Part shown: positions 1 through 9,145 of the stretch, piece by piece
How positions within the stretch are numbered: position 1 is the stretch's first letter
How the letters are laid out: the number at the start of each line of letters is the position of its first letter
NCBI RefSeq assembly: GCF_001457035.1
Contig: NZ_KQ758618.1
Location: forward strand, 496,001-560,000
Reading direction: 5' to 3'
Length of the DNA stretch: 64,000 bases
Source of the DNA: Fictibacillus enclensis
Lineage (GTDB): Bacteria; Bacillota; Bacilli; Bacillales; Fictibacillaceae
Notes under the pieces: model-generated
The model's database searches: none
Seen by the model: the letters and a program-made list of their open reading frames with translations, nothing else
Told to the model about the DNA's origin: nothing
Made by a program: the position numbers and the translations under genes

Positions 1-1043
1 GCATTAAGCGCAGCGGCCTGTACGACCAGGTAACAAGTGAACTGAGAAAAATGGGGGCTGAGGTTCATGAACTTTCCGGAGTAGAGCCTAATCCACGATT
101 AACTACCGTTAAAAAAGGTGTAGAAATCTGCAAGGAAAATAATATTAATTTCATTTTGGCCGTTGGTGGCGGAAGTGTTATTGACTGTACCAAGGCAATT
201 GCTGCAGGTGCTAAATACGATGGCGACGTTTGGGATTTCGTCACGAAGAAAAGTACACCGAAAGAAGCGGTCCCATTTGGAACTGTGCTGACACTTGCTG
301 CAACAGGTTCTGAAATGAACTCTGGATCGGTTATTACCAATTGGGAAACCAATGAAAAATATGGATGGGGAAGCCCGCTTGTGTTCCCTAAGTTTTCAAT
401 TCTTGATCCAGTGAACACATTTACTGTGCCAAAAGACCATACCATCTATGGCATGGTTGATATGATGTCGCATGTGCTTGAAACGTATCTCAACCATACA
501 GAAAATGCGCTTCTTCAGGACCGTTTTGCTGAATCCATTTTGAGAACGGTAATTGAAACAGCACCAAAAATGGTGAAGGATCTTGAGAACTATGATCTTC
601 GCGAAACCATCCTTTATAATGGAACAATGGCATTGAACGGAACGATCGCAATGGGCGTTCAGGGTGACTGGGCTACTCATAACCTTGAGCATGCCGTTTC
701 TGCTGTTTACGATATTCCTCATGCCGGAGGATTAGCTATTTTGTTCCCGAACCTGCTTAGACATGTTCTTGATGAAAACCCTGCTCGCTTAAAGCAGCTG
801 GCTGTTCGAGTGTTCAATGTGGACGCTGAAGGTAAATCAGACCGTGAAGTAGCTCTTGAAGGAATTGATAAGCTGTCTGCTTTCTGGACTTCCATCGGTG
901 CTCCGAACCGTCTTGCGGATTATGATATTGATGACTCCAAGCTTGACCTTATTGCTGATAAAGCAATGGCTAATGGCGAGTTTGGCAATTTTAAAAAATT
1001 AAATAAAGAAGATGTGCTTGAAATTTTACGCATGTCCCTGTAA
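1..1043 (+). CDS. Iron-containing alcohol dehydrogenase, C-terminal part (YugJ/YugK-like)
   Basis: Group III Fe-dependent alcohol dehydrogenase, probably an NAD(P)H-linked butanol/aldehyde reductase of fermentative metabolism. The frame is open from base 3, so the N-terminus lies outside the window; 346 residues remain of a family usually near 385. Visible are the nucleotide-binding GGGSVID, the metal-ligand region [11 protein letters not shown] and the NLEHAVSA...IPHAGG stretch that supplies further His ligands. It lies just upstream of pgi in the same direction, as yugJ/yugK do in B. subtilis. The physiological substrate cannot be read from sequence. Confidence 0.93.
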   Translation, partial: IKRSGLYDQVTSELRKMGAEVHELSGVEPNPRLTTVKKGVEICKENNINFILAVGGGSVIDCTKAIAAGAKYDGDVWDFVTKKSTPKEAVPFGTVLTLAATGSEMNSGSVITNWETNEKYGWGSPLVFPKFSILDPVNTFTVPKDHTIYGMVDMMSHVLETYLNHTENALLQDRFAESILRTVIETAPKMVKDLENYDLRETILYNGTMALNGTIAMGVQGDWATHNLEHAVSAVYDIPHAGGLAILFPNLLRHVLDENPARLKQLAVRVFNVDAEGKSDREVALEGIDKLSAFWTSIGAPNRLADYDIDDSKLDLIADKAMANGEFGNFKKLNKEDVLEILRMSL

Positions 1044-1093
1044 AGGATAGGGAAAGTAAAAGATGACCCACTTTACTTTTTAACGCAAATCAG

Positions 1094-1117
1094 GAAAGCC
1101 GTTTTCTAACGGTTTTC
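1094..1117 (+). terminator. Probable terminator after the alcohol dehydrogenase
   Basis: A 10-bp stem (1094-1103 with 1108-1117, 4-nt loop, one G-T pair) lies 50 bases after the stop. The following T-tract is interrupted, so it may be leaky. Confidence 0.5.
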
Positions 1118-1181
1118 TTGAATTGTACTTTTTCGTTCTGTAAAGTAAAGAAGACTAATACAAAAAACGGAGGCGTGTACA

Positions 1182-2531
1182 TTGGCCAGCAAACTACGTT
1201 TTGATTACAGCAAAGCTTTACCTTTTTTAGGAGACCATGAAGTAACGAATTTGTCAGCATTGGTGAAAGCCGCACATGAACAAATCCATAATAAAACAGG
1301 CGCGGGCAGTGACTTCTTAGGATGGGTGGATCTTCCAACCGAGTACGACAAAGAAGAATTTGCCCGCATTCAAAAAAGCGCAGAAAAAATTAAAAATGAT
1401 TCCGATGTATTGATCGTCATTGGAATTGGCGGTTCTTATCTGGGAGCACGGGCAGCGATTGAAATGTTGAACCATTCTTTCTCTAACATGCTTTCCAAAG
1501 AAGAACGCAAAGCGCCACAGGTGATCTTTGCCGGACAAAATATTTCTTCTACGTATATGAAGGATTTGCTTCAATTGATTGAAGGCAAAGATGTTTCTGT
1601 AAACGTGATTTCAAAATCAGGAACAACAACCGAACCGGCTATTGCATTCCGTATTTTCCGCAAGCTGCTTGAAGAGAAGTATGGAAAAGAAGAAGCACGC
1701 ACGCGCATTTATGCGACAACAGACCGTGCGAAAGGCGCTTTGAAAACATTGGCGGATGAAGAAGGCTATGAAAGCTTTGTTATCCCTGATGATGTGGGGG
1801 GACGTTACTCCGTCCTGACGGCTGTAGGACTTCTTCCAATCGCGGTTAGCGGTGTGAATATTGAAGAAATGATGAGCGGGGCAGCAGATGCGAGCAAGGC
1901 ATATTCTTCTCCAGAACTTGCTGAAAACGAAGCATACCAGTATGCAGCAGCCCGAAACGCATTGTATAACAAAGGAAAAACCATTGAATTAATGGTGAAC
2001 TACGAACCAAGTCTTCACTATGTTTCCGAATGGTGGAAGCAATTGTACGGTGAAAGTGAAGGTAAGGACAATAAAGGTATTTATCCAGCGTCCGTTGATT
2101 TTTCAACTGATCTTCACTCCATGGGTCAATACGTTCAAGAAGGACGACGCGACCTTTTTGAAACCGTGCTGAATGTGGAGAATGCACGCGAGGAAATTAC
2201 CATTGAAGAGGACGAGCAAAATCTCGACAAGCTGAATTTCCTGGCTGGACAAACCATGGACTTTGTCAATAAAAAGGCATTTCAAGGAACACTTCTTGCT
2301 CATACCGATGGCGGCGTTCCTAACCTGGTAGTTAACATTCCGGAATTAACGCCATACCATTTTGGTTATCTGGTGTATTTCTTTGAAAAAGCATGTGCGG
2401 TCAGCGGATACCTTCTTGGAGTAAATCCATTCGACCAGCCTGGAGTGGAAGCGTATAAGAAGAATATGTTTGCACTACTTGGCAAGCCAGGTTTTGAAAA
2501 GGAAAAAGAAGAACTGGAAAAACTTTTATAA
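1182..2531 (+). CDS. pgi: Glucose-6-phosphate isomerase
   Basis: Cytosolic interconversion of glucose-6-phosphate and fructose-6-phosphate in glycolysis. The 449-residue product has normal Bacillus length and follows the Bacillus Pgi sequence throughout, with the phosphate-binding [10 protein letters not shown], the STDLHS motif and the C-terminal [10 protein letters not shown] signature. The start is TTG at 1182, set by GGAGG at 1169-1173; no ATG fits the conserved N-terminus. It has its own terminator, so it is probably monocistronic. Neighbours match the yug region of B. subtilis. Confidence 0.97.
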   Translation: MASKLRFDYSKALPFLGDHEVTNLSALVKAAHEQIHNKTGAGSDFLGWVDLPTEYDKEEFARIQKSAEKIKNDSDVLIVIGIGGSYLGARAAIEMLNHSFSNMLSKEERKAPQVIFAGQNISSTYMKDLLQLIEGKDVSVNVISKSGTTTEPAIAFRIFRKLLEEKYGKEEARTRIYATTDRAKGALKTLADEEGYESFVIPDDVGGRYSVLTAVGLLPIAVSGVNIEEMMSGAADASKAYSSPELAENEAYQYAAARNALYNKGKTIELMVNYEPSLHYVSEWWKQLYGESEGKDNKGIYPASVDFSTDLHSMGQYVQEGRRDLFETVLNVENAREEITIEEDEQNLDKLNFLAGQTMDFVNKKAFQGTLLAHTDGGVPNLVVNIPELTPYHFGYLVYFFEKACAVSGYLLGVNPFDQPGVEAYKKNMFALLGKPGFEKEKEELEKLL

Positions 2532-2539
2532 TTCTTTGA

Positions 2540-2568
2540 GATGACCTCGATGGGGGGTCATCTTTTTT
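2540..2568 (+). terminator. pgi terminator
   Basis: Perfect 7-bp stem GATGACC/GGTCATC (2540-2546, 2556-2562) followed by six T, directly after pgi. Confidence 0.85.
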
Positions 2569-2646
2569 CATTTCCTTTCAGGGCTTATTTTTTTTCTTTT
2601 GGGGATGATAAACATAAACGAAAACCGAAAGAAACGGAGCGAAGCC

Positions 2647-3054
2647 ATGATTCCTTTGGAAAGCAAGCTTGAAAATGAGGTATTTGCATTCAATGAGCTT
2701 GAGGATAAGCTGAAAGGGCTGGGATTTACCATCGCAGGAAACTGGGATTATAATCATGGATATTTTGATTATAAACTGGACGATGAGGTAGGGTATACGT
2801 TTGTAAGAATTCCTTTTACTGCCTATGAAAAGGAGGTTGACCAGCAAGGTTCTTTAGTGACGCTTGGAGAGCCTTTTCTGTTGACGCATAAATACCAGAT
2901 CGGACTCGACGATCATGCCAACGCGGGAGCTGTGGGAGGAAGTTTTAATCAGTTCGCCGAGCCCCAGGACCCTGACGCCTCCATTGACGATAAATGGATT
3001 AGTATTGGCAAAACACTAGTGGAAAAAGCAGAAAGCCAGTTATTGGAGGAGTAG
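2647..3054 (+). CDS. YugN-like family protein
   Basis: A 135-residue acidic soluble protein of the YugN family, whose biochemical role is not established. ATG 2647 is chosen because GGAG at 2636-2639 sits 7 bases before it; the longer reading from 2599 has no ribosome site and a charged, unlikely leader. There is no signal peptide or membrane segment. It lies between pgi and a yugO-like channel gene, the same set of neighbours as in B. subtilis, which supports the assignment more than any motif does. It converges on the channel gene with 10 bases between them. Confidence 0.8.
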   Translation: MIPLESKLENEVFAFNELEDKLKGLGFTIAGNWDYNHGYFDYKLDDEVGYTFVRIPFTAYEKEVDQQGSLVTLGEPFLLTHKYQIGLDDHANAGAVGGSFNQFAEPQDPDASIDDKWISIGKTLVEKAESQLLEE

Positions 3055-3074
3055 GGGGAAATCCTTACTCCTTT
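3048..3074 (+). terminator. Terminator overlapping the yugN-like and yugO-like 3' ends
   Basis: GGAGTA (3048-3053) pairs with TACTCC (3065-3070), followed by TTTT. The stem uses the last codons of the yugN-like gene and overlaps the stop of the convergent gene. Confidence 0.6.
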
Positions 3075-3844
3075 TGCAATGAACGGTGGCAGATTTGAGC
3101 CATTGTTTCTCCTGCCAAAGAAGTGGTTTTGATCAATTCATCTGCTCCCGCCCTTAAACTGTTATTCATCTGTTCGGATGTCAAAATTTCAGCCGCGACT
3201 GGGATCGAAGGATGAATGCCCTTTATCGTAATGATGGATAAAATGGTGTGCATGTCCGCATCCGATTCCTTTAAGTTTTGGTCCGCTGTCAGCAGCACGG
3301 TTTTGGCTTCGGCCAGGTTTGCTTTTTGCCAGGTGTCATCTGCTGAAGGATCTCCTTTTATGAAAAGCACACCCTCATCAGTCAAGGGATTCTGTTTAAG
3401 AGATGCATCCACAAGGATGATCTTTTGTCCGGTCTCTTCCTTTTGCAGGGTAAGAATGGTTTTTTTGGCACGTTCGTTCCATCCTACAATAATGAGGTGC
3501 CCGCTTCCTTTAAACATCAGTTTCCCCTCTCTGTACTTATTTTGAACCTGGATGACTGCTGAGGCTGCATTAACAGTGAAAAAGGCAATAAAGGAGCCTC
3601 CAATAAAAACCAAAATAATGGCTACAAATCGACCGTAAGAGGTTTTTGGAACAAAGTCGCCAAATCCAACAGTCGCAGCGGTCATTACTGACCAATAAAC
3701 GCCTTCAAATATAGTGTGGAAACTGCCTGGCTCCAACAAATGAATAAGAATGCCAAACAAGATCATCAGTGAGCCTATGATGCTGAAAAGCCGAATAAGC
3801 ATCGGCAGACGAAGATATGAAAAAATAAACTCCTCAAATTTCAT
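3065..3844 (-). CDS. Potassium channel with RCK/TrkA-N domain (YugO-like)
   Basis: A two-transmembrane K+ channel subunit: helix 1 near residues 16-38, pore loop with the selectivity filter TVGFGD, helix 2 near 80-100, then a cytoplasmic Rossmann-type TrkA-N domain from about residue 115 to the end. YugO carries out K+ release in electrical signalling in B. subtilis biofilms; a similar role here is inference. The 259-residue product is shorter than YugO because no TrkA-C domain follows. The ATG at 3844 has AAGGATG upstream; an ATG three codons earlier lies within that ribosome site. The dinucleotide-binding glycine motif is degenerate (VGWNERA). Confidence 0.85.
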   Translation of the reverse strand: MKFEEFIFSYLRLPMLIRLFSIIGSLMILFGILIHLLEPGSFHTIFEGVYWSVMTAATVGFGDFVPKTSYGRFVAIILVFIGGSFIAFFTVNAASAVIQVQNKYREGKLMFKGSGHLIIVGWNERAKKTILTLQKEETGQKIILVDASLKQNPLTDEGVLFIKGDPSADDTWQKANLAEAKTVLLTADQNLKESDADMHTILSIITIKGIHPSIPVAAEILTSEQMNNSLRAGADELIKTTSLAGETMAQICHRSLQKE

Positions 3845-3905
3845 AATGCACATCCTTGGGCAATTTATTTACCATTATGCCCGGTTATGTACGGAGTAAA
3901 ACCAG

Positions 3906-3938
3906 CAAAAAGAAGCTGTTCGGACAAGAGCAGCTTCT
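3906..3938 (-). terminator. Terminator of the cotB-like gene
   Basis: AGAAGCTG/CAGCTTCT stem (3911-3918, 3931-3938) followed on the minus strand by five T. It also has a T-rich tail on the plus strand and may work both ways. Confidence 0.75.
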
Positions 3939-3957
3939 TTTCTCGTTAACTGTAAAA

Positions 3958-4911
<954 letters not shown>

Positions 4912-4986
4912 TCATGTTCTCCTTTCAGAACCGTTGATTCGATTTTGTTGTTGCATAGTAAAAATATATGTAGACAACCATCGTTT

Positions 4987-5009
4987 GGCGCTGGTACAAG
5001 CGCCTTTTT
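4987..5009 (+). terminator. Hairpin with T-run, plus orientation, between coat genes
   Basis: GGCGCT/AGCGCC stem (4987-4992, 4999-5004) followed by five T on the plus strand. No plus-strand gene lies upstream, so it may only block antisense transcription. Confidence 0.4.
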
Positions 5010-5045
5010 CCATGAAAAACAACGCTTGCCTAATCGACATGAAAA

Positions 5046-5071
5046 CAGATAGAGCCTGTGTGCTCTATCTG
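5046..5071 (-). terminator. Terminator of the cotG-like gene
   Basis: Perfect 10-bp stem (5046-5055 with 5062-5071) just downstream of the cotG-like stop, with TTTT following on the minus strand. It separates this gene from the cotB-like gene. Confidence 0.75.
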
Positions 5072-5094
5072 CAAAAAAGTACTCGATTAACTGA

Positions 5095-5481
5095 TTAGCT
5101 TGATCTGCGGGAGTGGCGTGTTCTTCTGGTTCTTTTGGTTCTTCTGGTTCTTCTTCTTCTTGAGCTCGAACTTGAACTGCTGGAGCTGCTTGAACTGCTG
5201 GAACTGCTGGAACTTCTAGTTCTTCTTCCAGTACGTCCAGAGCGACTGGAAAGACCAGAACGACCAGAACGACCAGAACGTTTGCCAGAACGTTTGCCAG
5301 AACGTTTTCCAGATCTTTTGCCAGAACGTTTTCCAGATCTTCTGCTGGAACGTTTGCTAGATCTTTTGCTGGAACGTCTGCTTCTTCTTGAGCTCGAGCT
5401 CGAGCTGCAACTAGAACTTGAGCTCGAGCTGGAACTAGAACTTGAGCTTTCTTCACATGGATCATTATGCCATACGCTCAT
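5095..5481 (-). CDS. Ser/Arg-rich spore coat protein, CotG-like
   Basis: A 128-residue low-complexity basic protein: an 11-residue lead (MSVWHNDPCEE), a poly-Ser block with one Cys, repeats of the RRSSKRSS and SGKRSGKR types, a second poly-Ser block of about 18, then an Arg/Thr-rich end. This is the composition of CotG and of the tail of CotB, the substrates of the CotH kinase. It lies between the cotB-like gene and divergent cotH, the same three-gene neighbourhood as in B. subtilis. GGAGG with 7-base spacing fixes ATG 5481; overlapping frames on both strands lack such a site. Homology to CotG cannot be proven from composition alone. Confidence 0.8.
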   Translation of the reverse strand: MSVWHNDPCEESSSSSSSSSSSSSCSSSSSSRRSRRSSKRSSKRSSRRSGKRSGKRSGKRSGKRSGKRSGRSGRSGLSSRSGRTGRRTRSSSSSSSSSSSSSSSSSSRRRRTRRTKRTRRTRHSRRSS

Positions 5482-5672
5482 GAGTAGACCTCCAATACTT
5501 TAATATGGGAAAAGAACGGAGTATCATTTCTTTTCAAATATAATGTACGTAAGTTTTTACGTTCTGCTTGGATAAACGTCCAGAAAGGAGGCCCTTTTTA
5601 GCATTGATTTGTGACACTTACCTTCTTCTTAACATAGAGATAAGTATCAACCTAAGGAGAGATTGAAGAATC

Positions 5673-6761
5673 ATGTCTAAAGGTATGTTGCCGGAGTATC
5701 GTCTCTCTGTCCCCATTAAAGGGGCCAAGTCAATAGAAAAGGGAAGATGGGCCAGCCAGCCGGTTAAAGGTACATTAAAAACCGAAAATCAATCTTATGA
5801 AACCACTGTAAAATATAGAGGAGCACACATCCGTAAGTTTCCCAAAAAATCATATGATTTTGTTTTTCCATCTTCCAGGATGTTTACAGGAGCTAAAAGG
5901 ATTCATATGAATGCCGAGTACAATGATCCTTCCTTAATGAGGAATAAGCTGTCCCTTGACTTTTTTCGCGATATTGGCGTATTGTCCCCGGAAGCAAACC
6001 ATGTCACATTGTACATCAATGGCTTTTATCAAGGTGTTTATCTTCAATTGGAGTCGGTCGATCAGCTTTTTTTGAAAAAAAGAGGGCTTCCTGATGGCAG
6101 TATCTATTATGCCATTTCAGAAAATGCCAATTTCTCAAAGTACAATCCTACAACCGGCAAAGCGAAACGGTCAGTCACATCAGGGTATGAAATTAAGTAT
6201 GATCCCGAACATTCCTTTCATCACTTAAGAAAGCTGCTGAATTGCGTGCTGACTTCTACGGATAAAGAATTTCCATCAAAAATTGAACCTCTGCTGAATC
6301 TGGAAAGTTATTTTCGATGGCTGGGCGGTGCCGTCTGTACACAAAATTTTGATGGGTTTATTCACAACTATTCTCTTTACAAAAATGGGGAGACTGGACA
6401 GTTTGAAATCATGCCATGGGATTACGATGCCACATGGGGAAGGGATATTCACGGAGATGTGATGGAGAACAAGTATGTCCCGATCGAAGGGTACAATACG
6501 TTGACAGCACGTTTGCTGCTTCATGGAAATTATCGAAGACAATACAGACACGTGATGGAACAATTGCTTGAAGAAGCATTCACCATAGAATCCATGGAAT
6601 GGAAAATTGAAAAGCTATATGCTTCCATACGGCCGCATATCATTAAAGATCCGTATAAGCACTACTCTCTGTCCAAATTCGATAAGGAGCCAGAATACAT
6701 TCTTGCATTCATCAAGAAAAGAAATAAATATTTAAAGAAACGGCTTCATCGCCTTCAATAA
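5673..6761 (+). CDS. cotH: Spore coat protein kinase CotH
   Basis: CotH is an atypical protein kinase of the mother cell that phosphorylates Ser residues of CotB and CotG and so controls assembly of the outer coat. The 362-residue product is full length. It shows the early KYRG...PKKSYDF block, the VTLYINGFYQGVYLQLES region, the FDGFIHNYSLYK stretch and the acidic active-site block MPWDYDATWGRD (residues 247-258), which carries the presumed metal-binding aspartates. The start follows AAGGAGA by 10 bases. A sequence resembling a SigK promoter (AC, 17 bases, CATAGAGATA) lies around 5615-5645. Divergent from its likely substrates. Confidence 0.92.
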   Translation: MSKGMLPEYRLSVPIKGAKSIEKGRWASQPVKGTLKTENQSYETTVKYRGAHIRKFPKKSYDFVFPSSRMFTGAKRIHMNAEYNDPSLMRNKLSLDFFRDIGVLSPEANHVTLYINGFYQGVYLQLESVDQLFLKKRGLPDGSIYYAISENANFSKYNPTTGKAKRSVTSGYEIKYDPEHSFHHLRKLLNCVLTSTDKEFPSKIEPLLNLESYFRWLGGAVCTQNFDGFIHNYSLYKNGETGQFEIMPWDYDATWGRDIHGDVMENKYVPIEGYNTLTARLLLHGNYRRQYRHVMEQLLEEAFTIESMEWKIEKLYASIRPHIIKDPYKHYSLSKFDKEPEYILAFIKKRNKYLKKRLHRLQ

Positions 6762-6799
6762 AAAATCCTGCTGAACATGTTGTTCAGACAGGATTTTCT
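6762..6799. terminator. Bidirectional terminator between cotH and rsgI
   Basis: Long hairpin (AAAATCCTG at 6762-6770 with CAGGATTTT at 6789-6797, extended by a CTGAACA/TGTTCAG inner arm) between two converging genes. Confidence 0.8.
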
Positions 6800-8445
6800 T
6801 ATGCTGCATCATCTGCACTTGCTGCAAGTGTATTGACTTCCTCTGAGGGCTGTTCGTTTTCCTGTTCCATGTCTGGAAGGGAGTCTTCCTGAACAGGAGC
6901 GGAGTCAACCACGGCTGGTTGCTGTTTATTGTGAATAAACCCGGCACAGTCCGAATCCTTTGATGCCTCTGAAAGAGTGGTGTCTTGTTGCTTTTCACTG
7001 ACCGGAACTATCCTTTCTTCTTGAGGTTCTTTTGTCTGAACAGCTATATCTTTTGAATCACGAGAGGGCTCGACAGCTTCACTTTTTGCTGGTTGTTTTA
7101 CGTTGCATTCCCCTGCCGTTTTAGGTTTATCCGTATTCTTACTTTCCTCACGGTCTTCAGGGCTTGCCTGTTTCGCTTCTTCTTTTGGAACCGAAACAGG
7201 AGCAGGAGAAGTTTTTTCTTCTTTATCATTTTCTTTAGGAGGTATAACAGCGTCAGATCCTTTTGATGCTTCATTGGCAGAGGCCGCTGCTGGTTTATCC
7301 GTTTTCTTTTCGGGTGCTTGTGTTGTTGACGGAGCACTTTGCTTTACTGGCTCAGAAGCAGGTTCCTTCACCACATCAGAAACCGGAAAAGAAACCGGCT
7401 GATTTTTCGTGCTTTTGTTGCCAGATTCTGATTGTCCGGACTGCATTGGAGCAGGGAATTCGGCAGATGCTGGATTACTCATACTGCCTTCTGCTGCTCT
7501 CTTTACTGGAGCGGTTTGATCAACTGCAGTTTCCGTTGGTTCACTGCTTTTCACGTCTTCGTGATCCTTCAGAATCAGGACGGGATCCGGATTAACCGTA
7601 GATGAGGTTACTGTTAGGCCAATGTCATCCAAAGAAGGTTCGTTATGAACAAAAACAGAGACATGTTGATATTCTCCAGGAGGCGTTGAGGAAAGCAGGT
7701 CGCTGATCGGGCCAACCTTATCTGACAATTCCTGAATGCTTTTTTTCTTGATATCGCTCTGCGTAATGGGTATTCCTGCTTCTTTTGCCGCCATGAAAAT
7801 AGCAAATTTCGCAGGTGGAAGGCCGCTTTTTTTGGCCCGTTTTCTTTCTTTGTTGGAAATGATCAATGAAGTCATGTCTATTTTGTTTTCCAACGCTTGT
7901 TGTTCCATTAAGGAATTAATTTTCTGCTCAATTTTCTGCTGTGTTTCTTTACTCACGTCCTTTGTCAGAGTCGTGGTAACAATAACTTCCTGATCGGGTT
8001 TGATAAACCCTTTGGCACGGCAGATCTTGAAAATGTCCTCGGTCACTTTCTCAAGAGGCTGCCCAGGGTAATCTTCAAGAAGAGCAACCAGTTTTTTACC
8101 GTCCGAATTATAGGCAGTTATGTGCTGAACCCGCATGTCATCATCGATGGACAATTCAATGCTTGGGTTCATCTCTATGCCAACGTAGGCGTAAACGCCT
8201 TGACCAGTGTTGGGTGCGAGCTGGAAAAATAATAAGAGGATGGCAAAGGTAAACACGGTTGCAGATTTCCAGCTAAATACTGGAAGGCTGAACATCGGTT
8301 TTCGTTTCGGTTCATTAGGCAGGAGAATATCACTTCCTACCGCATAAGGCTGTCCATTGTTTTTTAACTTTCGAAACACACCGCCCTCAGATAGAACGAT
8401 GATGTGGTGCCGTTTTACTTCTACCACAATTCCTTTTGTCATCAT
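6799..8445 (-). CDS. rsgI: RsgI family anti-sigma-I factor
   Basis: Membrane anti-sigma factor of the SigI family. Residues 1-45 form the cytoplasmic RsgI N-terminal domain that binds SigI; a transmembrane helix spans about 58-76; the conserved extracellular domain follows with AYVGIEMNPSIEL, whose Asn-Pro pair (93-94) matches the autocleavage position known from clostridial RsgI. From about residue 270 to 548 the protein is a long disordered Pro/Glu/Lys/Ser-rich tail, longer than in B. subtilis RsgI (about 380 aa). GGAGG precedes the tandem ATG start. The partner gene upstream encodes only the second half of a SigI, so what this protein restrains is unclear. Confidence 0.88.
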   Translation of the reverse strand: MMTKGIVVEVKRHHIIVLSEGGVFRKLKNNGQPYAVGSDILLPNEPKRKPMFSLPVFSWKSATVFTFAILLLFFQLAPNTGQGVYAYVGIEMNPSIELSIDDDMRVQHITAYNSDGKKLVALLEDYPGQPLEKVTEDIFKICRAKGFIKPDQEVIVTTTLTKDVSKETQQKIEQKINSLMEQQALENKIDMTSLIISNKERKRAKKSGLPPAKFAIFMAAKEAGIPITQSDIKKKSIQELSDKVGPISDLLSSTPPGEYQHVSVFVHNEPSLDDIGLTVTSSTVNPDPVLILKDHEDVKSSEPTETAVDQTAPVKRAAEGSMSNPASAEFPAPMQSGQSESGNKSTKNQPVSFPVSDVVKEPASEPVKQSAPSTTQAPEKKTDKPAAASANEASKGSDAVIPPKENDKEEKTSPAPVSVPKEEAKQASPEDREESKNTDKPKTAGECNVKQPAKSEAVEPSRDSKDIAVQTKEPQEERIVPVSEKQQDTTLSEASKDSDCAGFIHNKQQPAVVDSAPVQEDSLPDMEQENEQPSEEVNTLAASADDAA

Positions 8446-8454
8446 AAGGGCCTC

Positions 8455-8865
8455 CTATTCCGGCAAATAGCCTTTAAGATATTCATAGTCTTCAATAATA
8501 ATGAGAGCAACAGCGATAATATAAGGTGTGTATCGTCTAATGCTCTTGCTTGGAAACTTTTCTGAAAGCTGGGATGCAGGCAGACCTTTTTTTGTTAGAA
8601 AAAGAGATTTAAGTTCTGTATTGTTTGCTATGTATGAGGCTATGGTGTAGGCATCGAGTCTGCTTTTCTTCGATTGGGGAGTTAACTTTGGCATCTCGTA
8701 AATGTTAATGCCAAATTGCAAAAGTCTGCTTTTGTAATGTTCGATTTCCTTATCGGGTGAAATGGATTTAGTTTGCAGATGAGCTGCAGCAGAAGAACGG
8801 GAAGCAAGGTCAGGTGATGAATGGGTCTTAATATTCATTTTTCTCCGTTTAAGCCAGCTGATCAT
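8455..8865 (-). CDS. SigI-like protein lacking the sigma-2 domain
   Basis: A 136-residue product matching only the C-terminal part of SigI: the helix EIEHYKSRLLQFGI, the DAYTIASYIANN segment and the DNA-binding-like end SKSIRRYTPYIIAVALIII followed by DYEYLKGYL. SigI is normally near 250 residues, with a sigma-2 domain that binds core polymerase and the -10 element; none is present, and the 280 bases upstream show no trace in any frame. Yet ATG 8865 has a good site (ATGGAGGGCGG), so the gene looks translatable. It stands 9 bases before rsgI in the normal sigI-rsgI order. Either a decayed sigma factor or a free regulatory C-domain. Confidence 0.75.
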   Translation of the reverse strand: MISWLKRRKMNIKTHSSPDLASRSSAAAHLQTKSISPDKEIEHYKSRLLQFGINIYEMPKLTPQSKKSRLDAYTIASYIANNTELKSLFLTKKGLPASQLSEKFPSKSIRRYTPYIIAVALIIIEDYEYLKGYLPE

Positions 8866-9145
8866 AACCGCCCTCCATTTCTCCTATACTATATTTAGAA
8901 AATAATAACTCTCAGATTATAGTATGGAAAGCTAAAAAAAAACAGGTACAATAGTCATACTTTGATGATTTATGGGGAGGAAAAAAGTTTGGTAATGATT
9001 ACAGTTTACTAGATTTTCCGACCGGAAGCTTCCAAAAGATAGGAAAGGACCAGGATGAGAACGGGACCTTCGTTCCATGGCTTTTTCAGTATATCGTTGC
9101 TACTCTTTAATAAAGGATTGAATTTTCTGAAAACGGAGGGAAGTA

